Assembly: GCF_002575655.3 (NCBI RefSeq)
Contig: NC_053041.3
Location: 373,533,054 to 373,597,053, forward strand
From: Aegilops tauschii subsp. strangulata
Taxonomy: Eukaryota > Streptophyta > Magnoliopsida > Poales > Poaceae
Direction: 5' to 3'
DNA length: 64,000 nucleotides
In this document: positions 48,202 through 59,689 of the stretch, in pieces
Layout: each line of letters starts with the position of its first letter
How positions within the stretch are numbered: position 1 is the stretch's first letter
Program-made: the position numbers and the translations under genes
The notes under the pieces: generated by a model
Databases searched by the model: none
Told to the model about the DNA's origin: nothing
Seen by the model: the letters and a program-made list of their open reading frames with translations, nothing else

Positions 48202-48769
48202 TTTATCGAATTTTTACAAATTATGGGCTGATTAACTGCTGATGTGTCGTTGTTGTTATTCCTGCTGCTCTTCTACGTATATCTAGACATCATTAGAACA
48301 TTTAGGTAACACTAACACTCTTCCTTGTTGCTATGTACCCTAGGATTGCATATTTAGACATTCAGTACAGTGCATGTTGCTATGTAGCCTCGGATATATC
48401 ACATATGTCCCTAGTTAAGCTAACAATAAATAGGTTACAAATATATTCAGTTAAAAGTCTGATTCACCGATTAGTCCCATATCAGCCCCCGGCCTATATG
48501 GTACCAGCTACCGATATCCTAAACAGTGAGTATATATAAGCCATGGGATGAAACTAACCTCGATGGAAAACAATAGTCGTTCCCAAAATTGTCTTGTATA
48601 AGTACATCAAGATGCATGTTAAGCACAACAGGCTCATCATCAACCAGATATATCCATGGCAGACAAAATAATCTTCAAAAGATAGCTTCAGTGTGCATGT
48701 TTAAGCACGCTAGTTAACTGCAATAGGCCTAAAATTTAAAAACAAGCAAACATAGTCATTCAAAATGGT

Positions 48770-49260
48770 ATTGTGCCGGTCTAAGTACACTGGTTATTGT
48801 TAAATAAAAATGGAAAGGCGTGTTAACTACAACATGCATCAACCAAATGTAGTCATTCATAGTGGTATTGTTGAAACTGGTATTGATGAAATTGAACTGC
48901 ATAGTTCATACTTATACATATAGAACATCACGTTGTGAATAACTGGAATAAACAAGGCATACTACGAACAACCAAATATATCATTTGAAACCGGACATAT
49001 GCTAACTACAAACAACCGGACAACCAAAAAACTTTAAAAGAGGCATATGCTAGCTATAACAAGCTTAACAACAAGCAAATATATGCATTACTATCGGTAT
49101 GTTTAAAACTGGTATTGATGAAAATGTACTGCATAGTAAATAGTTGCACATATAGAGAATCACATTGTGAACAACTGAAATAAACAAGGCATACTGCAAA
49201 CAACCAAATATAGCAATTAAAACTGGACATATTCTCACTACACTACAAAAGGGACTCAAC
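48770..49260. repeat. About 231-bp tandem repeats of copy B
   Basis: Two to three diverged units with GGTATTGATGAAA, TTGCACATATAGA and AAGGCATACT phrases, matching copy A (21750-24168 and 36941-37260). No gene. Confidence 0.65.
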
Positions 49261-49603
49261 AAAAAAAATAATGAGTTCCCTCTGTGAGGAGGCACGGCAA
49301 AACAAATCATGGGTTTCCTCACTTGTCACAAATGGGCTCATTCCCGTGGGAAGAGCACGAACCCTAGGTGCGCTCCATGTTGTCGCAGATGGGCTCCTTC
49401 CCCTTGGAAGAGCATGGTTGTAGGGTGCCCTCCTTAATGTCGCAGATGGGCTCTTTCGCCTTGGAAGAGCATATGGGCTCTTACAACTTGGAAGAGTCGG
49501 AGAGGGTGCCCTCCTCGTGGTCGCTGTCGAGGAGGTCTGACTTGGAAGCTGTGGATCCCAAGCCAGCGTCGCAGAACGTGTCCTTCAGAAATGACAAAAG
49601 GGG

Positions 49604-50014
49604 CTAGATGGTGATGTAGGATGGCCAATTCTTTACAGTGAGCCAGAGGAGATCAGCGGCGGCACCATGGATGAGATCGGCGGTGGTTGAACCCGAGGGG
49701 TCGGGGGTGGGCCACTTAACCCGTGACCCAGCCCGTGTTAGGCCATCGCTGTCAACGACCTCGATGTCGTAGCCGGCGTCCGCGAGATACCCGCATACTC
49801 TAGCCAGCTGATTGAGTGCATGCGGCCAGTAATGGTCGTCAGCTTCCTCGGCGGCCACCTCGGCGACGTCGGGCGAAGAGGCCGCGGTACACCTCTTTTG
49901 GGCCAGTCGCTCCTCGAGCTCCACGGAAAGGGTAGCCAGGGTTAGGCTGCAACGCTCTGGAGTGGGGGATGGGGATGGGGATCTGTGGGAAAGGGGGCGT
50001 TTGGCAGGCATCAT
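49604..50014 (-). CDS. Unknown protein of CACTA copy B, truncated by a stop
   Basis: A 136-codon frame from ATG 50014 on the minus strand. It starts MMPAKRPLSHRSPSPSPTP, a Ser/Pro-rich basic N-terminus. An acidic stretch (DVAEVAAEEADDHYW) follows, then LNQLARVCGYLADAGYDIE and VDSDGLTRAG. It ends NWPSYITI at TAG 49604. Homologous text continues in frame after this stop (FLKDTFCDAGLG, then KGKEPICD-like repeats to about 49330), so the ancestral protein was longer, perhaps 230 residues. Copy A has different stops. Keeping it in both copies suggests a CACTA-carried gene, either a captured host gene or an accessory protein of the element. Family not recognised. Confidence 0.5.
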   Translation of the reverse strand: MMPAKRPLSHRSPSPSPTPERCSLTLATLSVELEERLAQKRCTAASSPDVAEVAAEEADDHYWPHALNQLARVCGYLADAGYDIEVVDSDGLTRAGSRVKWPTPDPSGSTTADLIHGAAADLLWLTVKNWPSYITI

Positions 50015-50649
50015 CTAAGAAACTCAGGGCGGCCTGGGTATGAAGATCGGTGGGTAAGCTGCATGGGCAAAATGGCAGATGTTGACAATGGAGGCTTTGT
50101 GGCGGCGGCGGTGGCAACCTTGCTAGGGTTTTGAGCGAGGGAGGGGCTGTGGTGGGGGGGGGTGTGCATGCGCACGCACGCGCCCGAGGAGCTTTCGGGG
50201 GGTGTGAGTGTGGAGGGGGGGGGTGTTTGAGGAATTGACGCGGCTACTGAAAATTTTACTATGCGGGAGTCAAATGCGGGAGTGAAATGCAGGGGCTATT
50301 GAAAATTTGGATGATGGGGCGTCACACACGGTCTGGAAATAACAACCGTGTGTTATGAAACAGAAAAACCCTCGAGCTGGGCAGATATTTTCGAGGGATG
50401 CAGGTGGAAGCAGGAACAACAAACATCATACACGGTCGAAACATAATAACCGTGTGTTATGAATCGAAAAAACCTGCAGGCGGGTAGATATTTTTGAGAG
50501 GGGAAGCCTCGTGGAGCCCAATGTACTGTGATGATGTGTGTGACAGAGGCACCGGCGTGGCACACGGTTAGTGTGAGTGAACCGTGTCTGTTGCGTCATC
50601 CGACTTGTCTAATGTTCATAAATTTGGCGAAAATGATGCGGGAAAGGGT

Positions 50650-52600
50650 CAGAATACGAACACACTTGCATGTGGACCAAATATATGTATGAAAAGGGTG
50701 GTTTGATGTTCAAATACCAAATGCAACTTCGATGTGGCACCTATCTCGCAAAGCGCACGGTATTGCTTGACCCCCTCTTGTCGACAGGAGGGGAATCCTA
50801 AGCTATGAACGCATGCCCGCCCCCATGGAGGTTCACCTAGCAAATTGCAAAGTAGCAATCCCCCCATCACACACACGCGCACACACACACACACACACTT
50901 TCAGTAGGCGGGAGAGGGCATCTCACCAAGATGTATCATAAACGGACCAAGAATAATCCACCTTGGTCGTACAACCTCTCTCTTGTTGTTGGTCAAAGTG
51001 ATGGTAGTCCATGCGACCCCAGAGATGGGCTAGATCGCCAATAATCACACAAGTAGCTAGTCCCCGAAGACAACCACTGCCTGCGTGTGGACCAAACATA
51101 TGTATGGAGGTGTTGATGTTTGAATACACAATGGAACAACTTTGATGTGGCACAGTGCTTTGGAACCAGAAATCCCCACACGGAGCGAGGGCTAGTTGAC
51201 GACGCATATGTATGTCACACCACACTTCGAGCCGATGACGGGGATTCATGCATGCATGCATGAATGTATGCACTCAAACTTCATTAGGTCTGAATCTCAC
51301 CATGACCTACTACGATAACACGAACCAAAGGAAGAATCCGCCATGGTAACCTATATATCTTGTTGTCAGTCAAAGTGATCATGGATGTCCACGTGGGCCC
51401 ACGAATATATAGGCTTGTTGCCGATAACCACGTGAGGGAGTGTACCGTTCGAAGACAACCACTACATGCATATGTATGTATGGAGGTGATGCGTGCATGC
51501 AAGTTTGAATACCATTCACAACATGCATTGATGTGGCGCGTGTGTCAAAAATCGTATAGTCCCCACATAGAGCGAGATCAGTTCATGACGTGTCGTGGTA
51601 CTGGCCACTTCGAATCGATGTGAGGGATTCATGCGTACACATGCATGTGTGCTCATATTGTATCATGTCATCCCAGAGCATGATCTATATACTGTAATAC
51701 AAAAAAATCCCCTCCTAAGTCAAATTAACCTCTCTCGTTGTCAGGCAAAGTAGTGATGGACCATGCGGGCCCACACATGGAAAGCATCGATATCGCTGAT
51801 AACCGCGTGAGTGGGTGCGAGAGGACAACCACCATCGCTTTGCATGTGGGCCAAACATATGTTGAATACCCAAAATGCACAACTTTGATGTGGCACATGC
51901 CTCAAAAACCGTAAAGTCCCCACACAGAGTGACGTTCATGAAGGGTACTACATATGATGGTTCCCTTCCCCCTCTTCGACGCCTACTATATGCTCCTACC
52001 GTAATACAACCCAAAAAATCCTCCTTGATGGTGAAATTAATTAACCTCTCCCGATGTAGGTCAAAGTGATGCATGCATCGACGATGACCTCGCAGGCCCA
52101 CAGATGGAAGCGTCACACGTGAGTGTCCTAGGATAACCACCACATGCATGCATGTAGCCCAAAGAGGTGTTGTGTGATGTTTGAATAGCCAATGCACAAC
52201 TTTGATGTGGCACGTGCCTCGGAAACCGAAAAGCCCCGACACTAAGTGAGGTGTATGTGTTCACAGAAGTGTACGTAGTATATATATATGCTAGTCCCCT
52301 CCCACCTCTTCGACACGTACTATATACTCCCACCATAACACAAACAAAAAAGATTCTAACCTTGCTGGTCAAATTAACCTCTCTACCGGCTGTTGGTCAA
52401 AGTGATGGACGACGACCTCGCGGGCCCATAGAAAGCGTCACACGCGAGTGAGTGTCGTGTAGGATAACCACCGACTGCTTGTAGCCAAAACATGTATGTA
52501 TGAAAGGGTTGTGTAATGTTTGAAATAATGAATTCACGACTCTGATATGTCACCTGCCTCACAAAATGGCCAACCCACATGGTGGCTCACGACTCGTAGT
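50650..52600. repeat. Degenerate tandem array, six units of about 310-410 bp
   Basis: The phrase (A/T)TGATGTGGCAC or a near variant recurs at about 50729, 51141, 51527, 51886, 52200 and 52538. Each copy is preceded by ATGTATG and TTTGAATA and followed by a CACAC.GAGTGA-like phrase. Units are strongly diverged in length and sequence. Simple (CA)n runs flank it (50867-50898 and 52628-52669). No gene is supported. Confidence 0.75.
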
Positions 52601-52739
52601 GTACGTCCAGCAACCGCACCCCCCCAGACGCGCGCGCACGCGCACACACACACACACACACACACCGCGCATCCACCACAACTACAAAAGGAGGGACGTT
52701 TTAATTTTGAAAAAAACAGAGATCACTAAGAGGTTTTAG

Positions 52740-52980
52740 TACATTGATTGATTTTCTAGGGGTATAACCTGCAAAAATCAAATTTGAGCTACATGCACAC
52801 ATGACAGTGGACCTAAATGGATTGGAAAAACACATGTGTCTCACTGGGTGCATGTTTACTCCCCGTGCAAGAAATTTCAAACATTGAGAATCTTGATTTT
52901 TTAAATCTAGTACATCCAAAGCTTATTTGAAATTCATGAAACTTATCGTGTTGTCATATGGATACCAATACATAGTGGCA
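52740..52980. repeat. Inverted, diverged copy of the 505-bp repeat unit
   Basis: GGGTGCATGTTTACTCCCC, GTGCAAGAAATTTCAAAC, TCTAGTACATCCAAA and ATTCATGAAACTT match, in order, the reverse complement of the unit at 31621-32125. The same repeat family thus exists outside element C. Confidence 0.65.
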
Positions 52981-53181
52981 TTGTACTTTTTCGGCCAGAG
53001 AGAAGTTTTGATGTAATTTTATCTTCTTACAAACAAGATATTATTAATAATTGCGAACCAATATCGTAAATGGATTATTTATTTGAACCGTGGGCGTTAG
53101 ACGAACAATGGATACGTGCCATGCTTCGGTTAAGCAATAAAGTGGCAACATTAATCATCAAAATAGAAAAACAATATACGT

Positions 53182-54235
53182 GCCGCCACGCGACCCGTGC
53201 GGCGTGCGAGCAGGCGTGAGTTGATAGGACGTGTGCGAGTAGTTCGCCGCGCAGGCAGACCGGGAGGCGTGCATGCAGGTGTGTTAATTGAATGGGAGGC
53301 ATGCTCACTGTGCAGTGTCATCGGGAGGCATGCGATTAGCTATGTGAAATGACGGTAGGCATGCCAGCAGTCCGGTGCGCAGGCTCACCGAGAGGCGAGC
53401 CAGCGGTTTGACCACCGCCCGCCTCTCTCCCACTACTCCATATTAATGGGGCGCCCGAGCGGCCGCACCCCCACCCTCGCCACACATACAATCCTCTCTC
53501 TCAGCTTGCATCCTCGACGTCGCTCTCAGTCCTCAAAGCCGCCAGTGTACGAGGAAACCGCCGAAGCGCCCCATCGGAGGGAGTGGCGACGCCAGGGATG
53601 CTGAAGCACCAGAGCACAGCGTGTAGATGGAGACAGAGGTTGCCGTCGCCGCCGGCGACGTGTAGTTGCACCCTGACGTCGTCGACGGCGTCGTGCTTCC
53701 ACAGCCGGAGCCATAGGTCCACACCGACTTCGGTGACGACTCTGGCGACGACGACGGAGAACTGGTTAGTTATCTATACCCATTTATGTGTCAAATACAT
53801 CCTAGGGTTTCTCTGGTTACTCCTGCATCCTGCCTCCCCCTTTTTGGAATAGAAATCCTATGGTTATGTTCTCCTAATCCATGAAATATGAGTAAGTTTC
53901 GTTAAATCCGTGTAGTGTATCAATTGTTTGAATGGTACAGGTGATAAGTGATTAGTTCTTTCATTTGTGCAAATGATATCTGCTAATAATCCAACTAGGG
54001 TTAGTGTTCGTTCTAATAATTCCTAGCCAGGTCTTGACAATTGATTTTGAATGACCTAAATATATGTTTGTGCCATTATTTTCTTCAAGATTGGTCTGTA
54101 CATAGATGATTGTGCTTAAAAATCAAACCATAATCTCTAGATATGTCTAGAAAATAGCCATCAATTCCTAATCCTACTTTACGGCATGTAAACATTGATT
54201 TGATGCCAAATTTTGGCAACTGCCAAATGTTCGCT
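53182..54235 (+). repeat. Segmental duplication, first copy
   Basis: Aligns in order with 58113-59215: the GTGCGAGCAGGCGTGAG leader, the CATATTAATGG promoter, a coding first exon, the splice donor and most of the intron. The two copies lie about 4.9 kb apart in the same orientation. Confidence 0.8.
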
Positions 54236-54577
54236 AGAGATTAGTTTGTAAACATTAATTTGACACCACATTTTTTACCATATGTATAGGTGTTGTGTGA
54301 CGATGTCGACAACGAGGATGAAGATGTCCTGAGGAGGTACAAGAGGCAAATCCTCAGGGAGCTTTATGCGGGAATGCATAATAGGCATATTAGGACCTGG
54401 GACAACGGCTTTCGATGGCCATTCTACAACCAAAAGCTTCATCACGCGTATCAAAGTGTTCTGGCGCATGCAAGAGGACAAGCCGTTGGCTCCTTCAAGC
54501 AGAAGTATTCTCGCAGGGTGGCGCACGCCGCGTATGCCTTGTACCTGGAGAAGCTTCAGGATCGTGCCGGCAGATGA
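53540..54577 (+). pseudogene. Two-exon gene of unknown function; exon 1 broken, exon 2 open
   Basis: Exon 1 (about 53543-53764) matches the intact exon at 58501, but its start codon is changed and three in-frame TAGs interrupt it; it ends CTG/GTTAGT. The intron is 53765-54289. Exon 2 (54290-54577, after TATGTATAG) is open for 95 codons in the phase exon 1 would give: acidic VLCDDVDNEDEDVLRRY, then RELYAGMHNRHIRTW, FRWPFYNQKLHHAYQSVL and SFKQKYSRRVAHAAYALYL. The C-terminal half is basic and aromatic, looks helical, and could bind nucleic acid; that is speculation. Family not recognised. The N-terminal module and promoter are the same as those of the F-box gene at 26645. Confidence 0.6.
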
Positions 54578-54781
54578 GATGAGATGTGGGATCGAACTAT
54601 GTATGGCTATGTAGTGTCTTAATTATAAATGCGCTTGAGTATGCTTAATGACGGTTGAACTATGTACTTATGGTTGAACTATACTTGTGTACACTTATTA
54701 TCTATATCGGAGTATGTTTAATCTATGTTTACTTATGTCTAAATGTGGGATATGGATGCAATCAGTTCGGTTGATGGAATC

Positions 54782-55013
54782 TACCTCCGTCCTGGTTTAT
54801 TGGTCCCCATTGTAATTTGTATTAAATTTTGACCAAATATTTAACTAACAAAATGTTAGTGCAGGTCAGCAAAAATTATATCGTTGGATGCGTGTTTGAA
54901 CATAGTGTTCAATGATATAATTTTTGGTGACATGCATAAACATTTATTAGTTAAATCTTTTGTCAAAATTTGGCACAAATTACAAAGGGGACCAATAAAC
55001 CAGGACGGAGGTA
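54782..55013. mobile_element. Stowaway-like MITE
   Basis: About 232 bases with near-perfect terminal inverted repeats: TACCTCCGTCCTGGTTTATT followed by GGTCCCC on the left and its reverse complement on the right. CTCCGTCC-type ends next to TA are typical of Stowaway/Mariner MITEs. Confidence 0.85.
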
Positions 55014-55459
55014 CTACGTCAATCACACATGGTTCCCAAAATTGGAACCATGTGCAATGACCTTTATTTTCCCTGTTACGTCCATCACACACGGTTGGCT
55101 ATAGCAAACCGTTGCCTCCGAAACTCTTTGTTGGACAAAAAACCCTCACCACCCAATTCAAAAAAGAAAAAAGAAAACCCTCACCATCCCCACGTCACAA
55201 AAACCCTCACCCCACCCGCCACCCCCTCCGGTCCCCATTCACACCTGCACAAGCTCCTCGGCGACTCTGCATGGCACCGCCTATCGCCGCGGCAACCACT
55301 TAGCTCGACGCACATCGTCGCCGCCAGGCTGCAGGCAAACCCCACTGCATTTCGCCACTTTAGCTTACCACCGCCTATCACCATCGACTTTCTCCACGCT
55401 GCTCGCGGTCGACCCAGCTCCGCCCGGTTGGGGAATCCACCGTATTGAGGGGTTTTCTC

Positions 55460-56290
55460 ATGGACAACAAGGTAACTAATTTAATGAGATATTATCTCAT
55501 CTGTTATCCCAGTTCATCTGCCTCCTTTAATCACCCGGCCAAAATAGCCGTGAATTCATTTTTATTCGAGCTGATTTGAGGGTTTTCTTTCATCCATAGA
55601 GTGTACAGTGCGCGTACACATCAGGACTTTGCAGCCTCGGCCAGACATCCATGGAGTTCCATCTCACCATACCAGATGACTTGAGGATGCATGTGGTATG
55701 TTCAATCTCACCCTAAATCGGTTGGCATGGCCTACTTTCCTGAACATATACTAAATATTGCTACATTTGGATAAAAGGTGCCACATGCAACATATATGTC
55801 AAAGGGGATTTTCCCCTCTTCTTTCTATATTAGGCAAATTAATGATGTATTGTTTTTTCGATTACTCTCATATTTCCATGACATCATGGTTACCCTATCT
55901 GTTTAATCATAGATTTTTGTCCTTTGATTTCAACGGTTGTACAATTGTTTCAATTTCGCCCATATTTGCATGTTACCATATTCTTTAACAATCCTACCAT
56001 TTTCTGCAGCGCATCCCTTGCTATGCAACAGAATCTGTAGTACACAATCTTGCCCTTTACATAAATCAAGACTGTAGGGATGTCATAATGAACACAAACC
56101 ATGGATTCACAATCGTTGCTACTGTAAGACTTGATGAACGTGGTGACTCCTATTTTGGCACTGGCCTTTGGACATAAATTTCTAAGTTTTATGTACTGAA
56201 AGCTGGCACTAAAATTGCATTGACATAAAAGAGCCTGGTCATGAGATATATGCTAACTTCCCGGACGATCTCATCCGTCCAGACTTTGTT
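55460..56290 (+). pseudogene. B3-like gene fragment
   Basis: Three exons join in phase: 55460-55471 (MDNK, donor GTAACT), 55600-55695 (SVQCAYTSGLCSLGQ to PDDLRMHV, donor GTATGT) and 56010-56177 (RIPCYATESVVHNLALYIN to GDSYFGTGLWT and TAA). In another frame similarity continues as FYVLKAGTKIAL and EIYANFPDDLIRPDFVR before a GTAAGT donor near 56297. The GTG-W, then L-AG-K-AL spacing resembles the end of a B3 domain, so I read it as a B3-family relative with a frameshift at the TAA. The leader at 55385-55440 resembles that of the small gene in element C. The 5' part could be an intact 92-residue protein or a truncated remnant. Confidence 0.45.
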
Positions 56291-56480
56291 CGAAGTAAGT
56301 GTTCTTTTCAAGTATCTGCATGTTGACTTACCCAGCAATATTAAAGAAATTGTGTAGTATTTAAGCAACTAATTGTTATTCCATTTTCTTACTCTATTCC
56401 TACCTACTAACTTCTAGTTACCAATACACTTTTATATTGCCCTATTTTAACTAAATATTCCCTGTTCTCCCACTTCTATC

Positions 56481-57828
56481 AAAAAGCGCCGCTGACGAGG
56501 AGACTCCGGAGGTGCAGAACGGGGTTGCCAATAAGCGGAGGCGTGTCGAGCAAGAACTGCAAGCGACTCCAACAGGCCTAGACTTCATCAGCAGCCTCCC
56601 TGATGATATGTTGATAGTCATCATCTCCCTCCTCCCAATCAAAAATGGGGCGCGGACAATCGTCCTTTCCCACCGGTGGCACCCCCTATGGCACTCCACC
56701 CCTCATGACCTCATCGACACCCACGAGCTCTGCCATGGCTATCGCAAAAGCTTGGATGCGTTCTCCCAGATCCTCGACAGTCACCATGGACAAACCAGAG
56801 GCCTTAGCATGGGCAAGTTCCATTCCAGCGGCAAGGACCAAGCCAAGCATAATGAGTGGTTACGATCCCCCGCCCTAGATCAGCTCGAGGAGCTCACTTT
56901 TGATGATGGGCATATGCGCTCGCTGCCAACGTCCGTGTTCCGCCTCACGCCTACGCTGCGCGTCGCCAAGTTCAGGAACTGCCACCCCCTTAATGACGTG
57001 CCCGCTCCTATTCTACCACGACTGAAGCACCTCGAGCTCATCGCTGTCTGCCTCCCCGACAGTGACATGGAGCGCCTGATCCATTGCTGTACTGCACTCA
57101 AGTACCTTCGTGTTCAAGCGATCAACGGGTTGAGTAGCTTCCACATCACCTCCATGACTCTCCGGACTATTTATGTCTGTTGCTGGTGCTGCAAGAAGAC
57201 ATCACGAAATGTGTACCACAGTATGATCATTGAGGACACACCTTCACTTGAGAGATTACTTGTAGTTGATCAAGAAGGTCCAACAAGAATCAATGTCATT
57301 TCTGCTCCAAAATTGACAGTGGTGGGCTACTCGTTTGATAAATACTCTGAACTTGTTATTGGATCCACACCCGTTCAGGTACAACAGCCGCCTTCTACCT
57401 CTCCTTCTAGAAATTAACATTATTACTAATTTTGAAGATGTATGTTCGTTTGTCATCCAGAAAATGATACTGACAAGCTTGACCCCAAAATTGCGCACAG
57501 TGAAGGTCCTGGCACTAGAAACTATCGACCCCAACCTGGACCAAGTTGTCAGTTTCCTGAGATGCTTTCCATGCATGGAGAAGCTATATATCGAGGTGAT
57601 GTTCCTTTCCTGCTAAATGTTAACCATAAGGGAGTTCAATTTTTACACCTTTTTCCAAGTTTACAATGACAATGTACTATGATTTCTGAAGGATTTTTGG
57701 AGGATTCAGTACATACAAGTTTCCTCCCCCTTATTGGTTGCTTGATCCATATGGTTACAATCCATAAGCATTTCTCCTTTGATTCATCTGTATTAGTTTT
57801 CTTAGGGAAATTTTCATCCAGGTGGGTT
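56481..57828 (+). pseudogene. Second F-box gene copy, truncated at both ends
   Basis: A close relative of the gene at 24692-26645. It lacks the N-terminal module and has no in-phase ATG before KRRRVEQELQATPTG. The F-box is intact (LPDDMLIVIISLLPI), as are the leucine-rich segments (PRLKHLELIAVCLP, CTALKYLRV, LERLLVVDQEGPTRIN). The homopolymer is only five C here (about 56988), so the F-box and LRR parts share one frame to 57417. A shift near 57390 then moves the KVLALETIDPNLDQV block into another frame. The last exon is missing because an LTR fragment begins at 57829. A dead copy, useful as reference for the frameshift in the element C copy. Confidence 0.75.
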
Positions 57829-58112
57829 GTGCCCCCCTCAGGGCACCCCTCTGGTATTTCTTTGGCCCAAGTTGTGTCTTCTGGTCCATAAAAATTCTCC
57901 AAAAAGTTTCGTTGCGTTTGGACTCCGTTTGGTATTGATTTTCTGCAATGTAAAAAATAAGCAAAAAACATCAACTGGCAATGGGCACTATGTCAATAGG
58001 TTAGTCCCAAAAAAATGATATAAAGTAGCTATAAAATGATTGTAAAACATCCAAGAATGAAATATAACAGCATGGAACAAGCAAAAATTATAGATACGTT
58101 GAAGACGTATCA
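57829..58112 (-). mobile_element. Gypsy LTR fragment
   Basis: The minus strand begins TGATACGTCTTCAACG at 58112 and reads into LTR text resembling the solo LTR at 62169 (GTTGTGCCC, AATGGGCACTATGTCAATAG). About 284 bases; the other end is cut at 57829 inside the F-box intron. Confidence 0.8.
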
Positions 58113-59215
58113 GCCGCCATGTGTCCCGTGTGCCGTGCGAGCAGGCATGAGTTGACGGGACGCATGCGAGCAGTCCACCGTGCAGGTAGACCAGGAGGTG
58201 TGCGGGCTGGTGTGTGAATTGATGGGGGGCATGCTCGTTGTGCAGTGTCACCAGGAGGCTTGCGAGTAGCTGTGTGAAATGAAGATAGGCATGCAAGCAG
58301 TCCACTGTGCAGGCTCACCCGAAGGTGAGCCAGCCCTTTGGCTACCATCCACCTTGCTCCCACTCCTCCATATTAATGGCGCGCCCGCCGCTGGTCATAA
58401 TAGGCGGACGCACCCCCCATTCTCGCTACACATACAATCCTCTCTCTGCGCCTACATCCTCGACGTTGTTCTCAGTCGTCACAACCGTCAGTGTACGAGG
58501 ATGCCGTCGAAGTGCTCCATCGGAGGGAGTGGCGATGCCGGGGCTGCTGAAGCACCTGAGCACGGTGTGAAGGTGGAGACAGAGGTTGCCGTCGCTGCCG
58601 ACGAGGCCCCGCGCAGGCAGAAGCGCTATCTTAATGCCGTTGACGCCGTCATGCTTCCCCCGCCAGAGCCGGAGGTCGACATCGACTCTGGCGACAACTC
58701 CGACGACCACTCCAGCGATGACTCCGATGGAGACATAGAATTGGTTAGTCTTCTATACCCATTTATGTGGAAAATATATCCTAGGTTTTCTCTGGTTAGT
58801 CCTGCCTCCCCCTTTTTGGTTTAGAAATTATATTGATATGTTCTTTCAATCCATGAAATATGAGTAATATTTGTTAAATCTGTGTAGTCTATTGATTGTT
58901 TGAATGGCACAAATGATAAGTGATTTATTGTTTCTTCTGTAAAAATGATTTCTGCTAATAATTCGACCAGCGTTCGTGTTCGTGCTAATACTTCCTACCA
59001 AGATCTTGACAATTGATTTTGAATGTCTGACATATATGTTTGTGCCAAAAAAAATCACATTGGTATGCACATAGGTGATTATGCTAAGAAAATTGAAGCA
59101 AAATGTTTGGATCTATCTAAAAGATAGCCATAAAATCCTAATCCTACTGTACGACATGTTAATTCTTTTGATGCCAAAAGTCATTGGCATGCCAAATGTT
59201 CACTAGAGATTAGTT
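58113..59215 (+). repeat. Segmental duplication, second copy
   Basis: Collinear with 53182-54235 through leader, promoter, exon 1 and intron. It ends where the copies diverge near 59215; exon 2 is not present before CACTA element D at 59327. Confidence 0.8.
58501..58743 (+). CDS. Intact first exon with shared N-terminal module; exon 2 lost
   Basis: ATG 58501 opens an 81-codon exon, MPSKCSIGGSGDAGAAEAP through an Arg/Lys-containing middle (RRQKRYLNAVDAV) to an acidic, Asp/Ser-rich end (DSGDNSDDHSSDDSDGDIEL). It closes at TTG/GTTAGT, the same donor as the 53.7 kb copy. The first 20 residues are nearly those of the F-box gene at 26645 (IGGSG..GAAEAPEHG). The matching exon 2 is missing here, replaced by unrelated sequence and a CACTA element. 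Read-through would add a short intronic tail, to 58824. Probably a non-functional partial gene; function is unknown. Confidence 0.5.
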
Positions 59216-59689
59216 TGCATTCCGTTGTCCATTGCCAATCTCACAAAAGGTTGCCAAGTGTTGGCAACTTTTGATTTTGCCAATGTTGGTAGCCAACCAA
59301 TTAGACTCTTAATTTTGTTGCACTAACACTACAAAAAAAACACACATCCGTGACATTATGGCCCGAACGAAAAAAATTATGGTTATGACACTTCTATGAC
59401 AATAATTGTGACAAAAACACCTTTCATCATAGATGTGGTGGGCTCCTACTTCTATGACAAACAATTATGACAGAAAATGGGTTTTTCGTCCTGGGCAGGC
59501 CGGGAAAGCACCTGCATGACATTCTTTGGACCGTCCATGACATAAAAATTGTGGTAGAAGTGAGGGCGAGGAAACTTTCACGGAGTTCCCGGTTACGGTG
59601 GGTGGTCGGGCCGAGTGATAAAGTGTGGTTTGCGCGTTTCTCTCTCGTACGCACGCGTGGTGCGAGTCGTGTTCGCTATAACTGAACCC

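Larger units (their letters stand above)
38372..50640 (+). mobile_element. CACTA transposon copy B
   Basis: Begins CACTAGTACAACAAGG at 38372, followed by TATACAAACGGTTTTTAACC, inside the tail of copy A. Its own sequence is 38372-38501 and 46760 to about 50640, roughly 4.0 kb, collinear with copy A. No right terminal repeat was found, so the end is set where similarity and CACGGT-type subterminal motifs stop. A duplicated block with AACCGTGTGTTATGAA occurs at about 50320 and 50440. It carries a broken B3-like gene, a Stowaway MITE, roughly 231-bp repeats and an unknown frame; no transposase was found. Confidence 0.75.
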
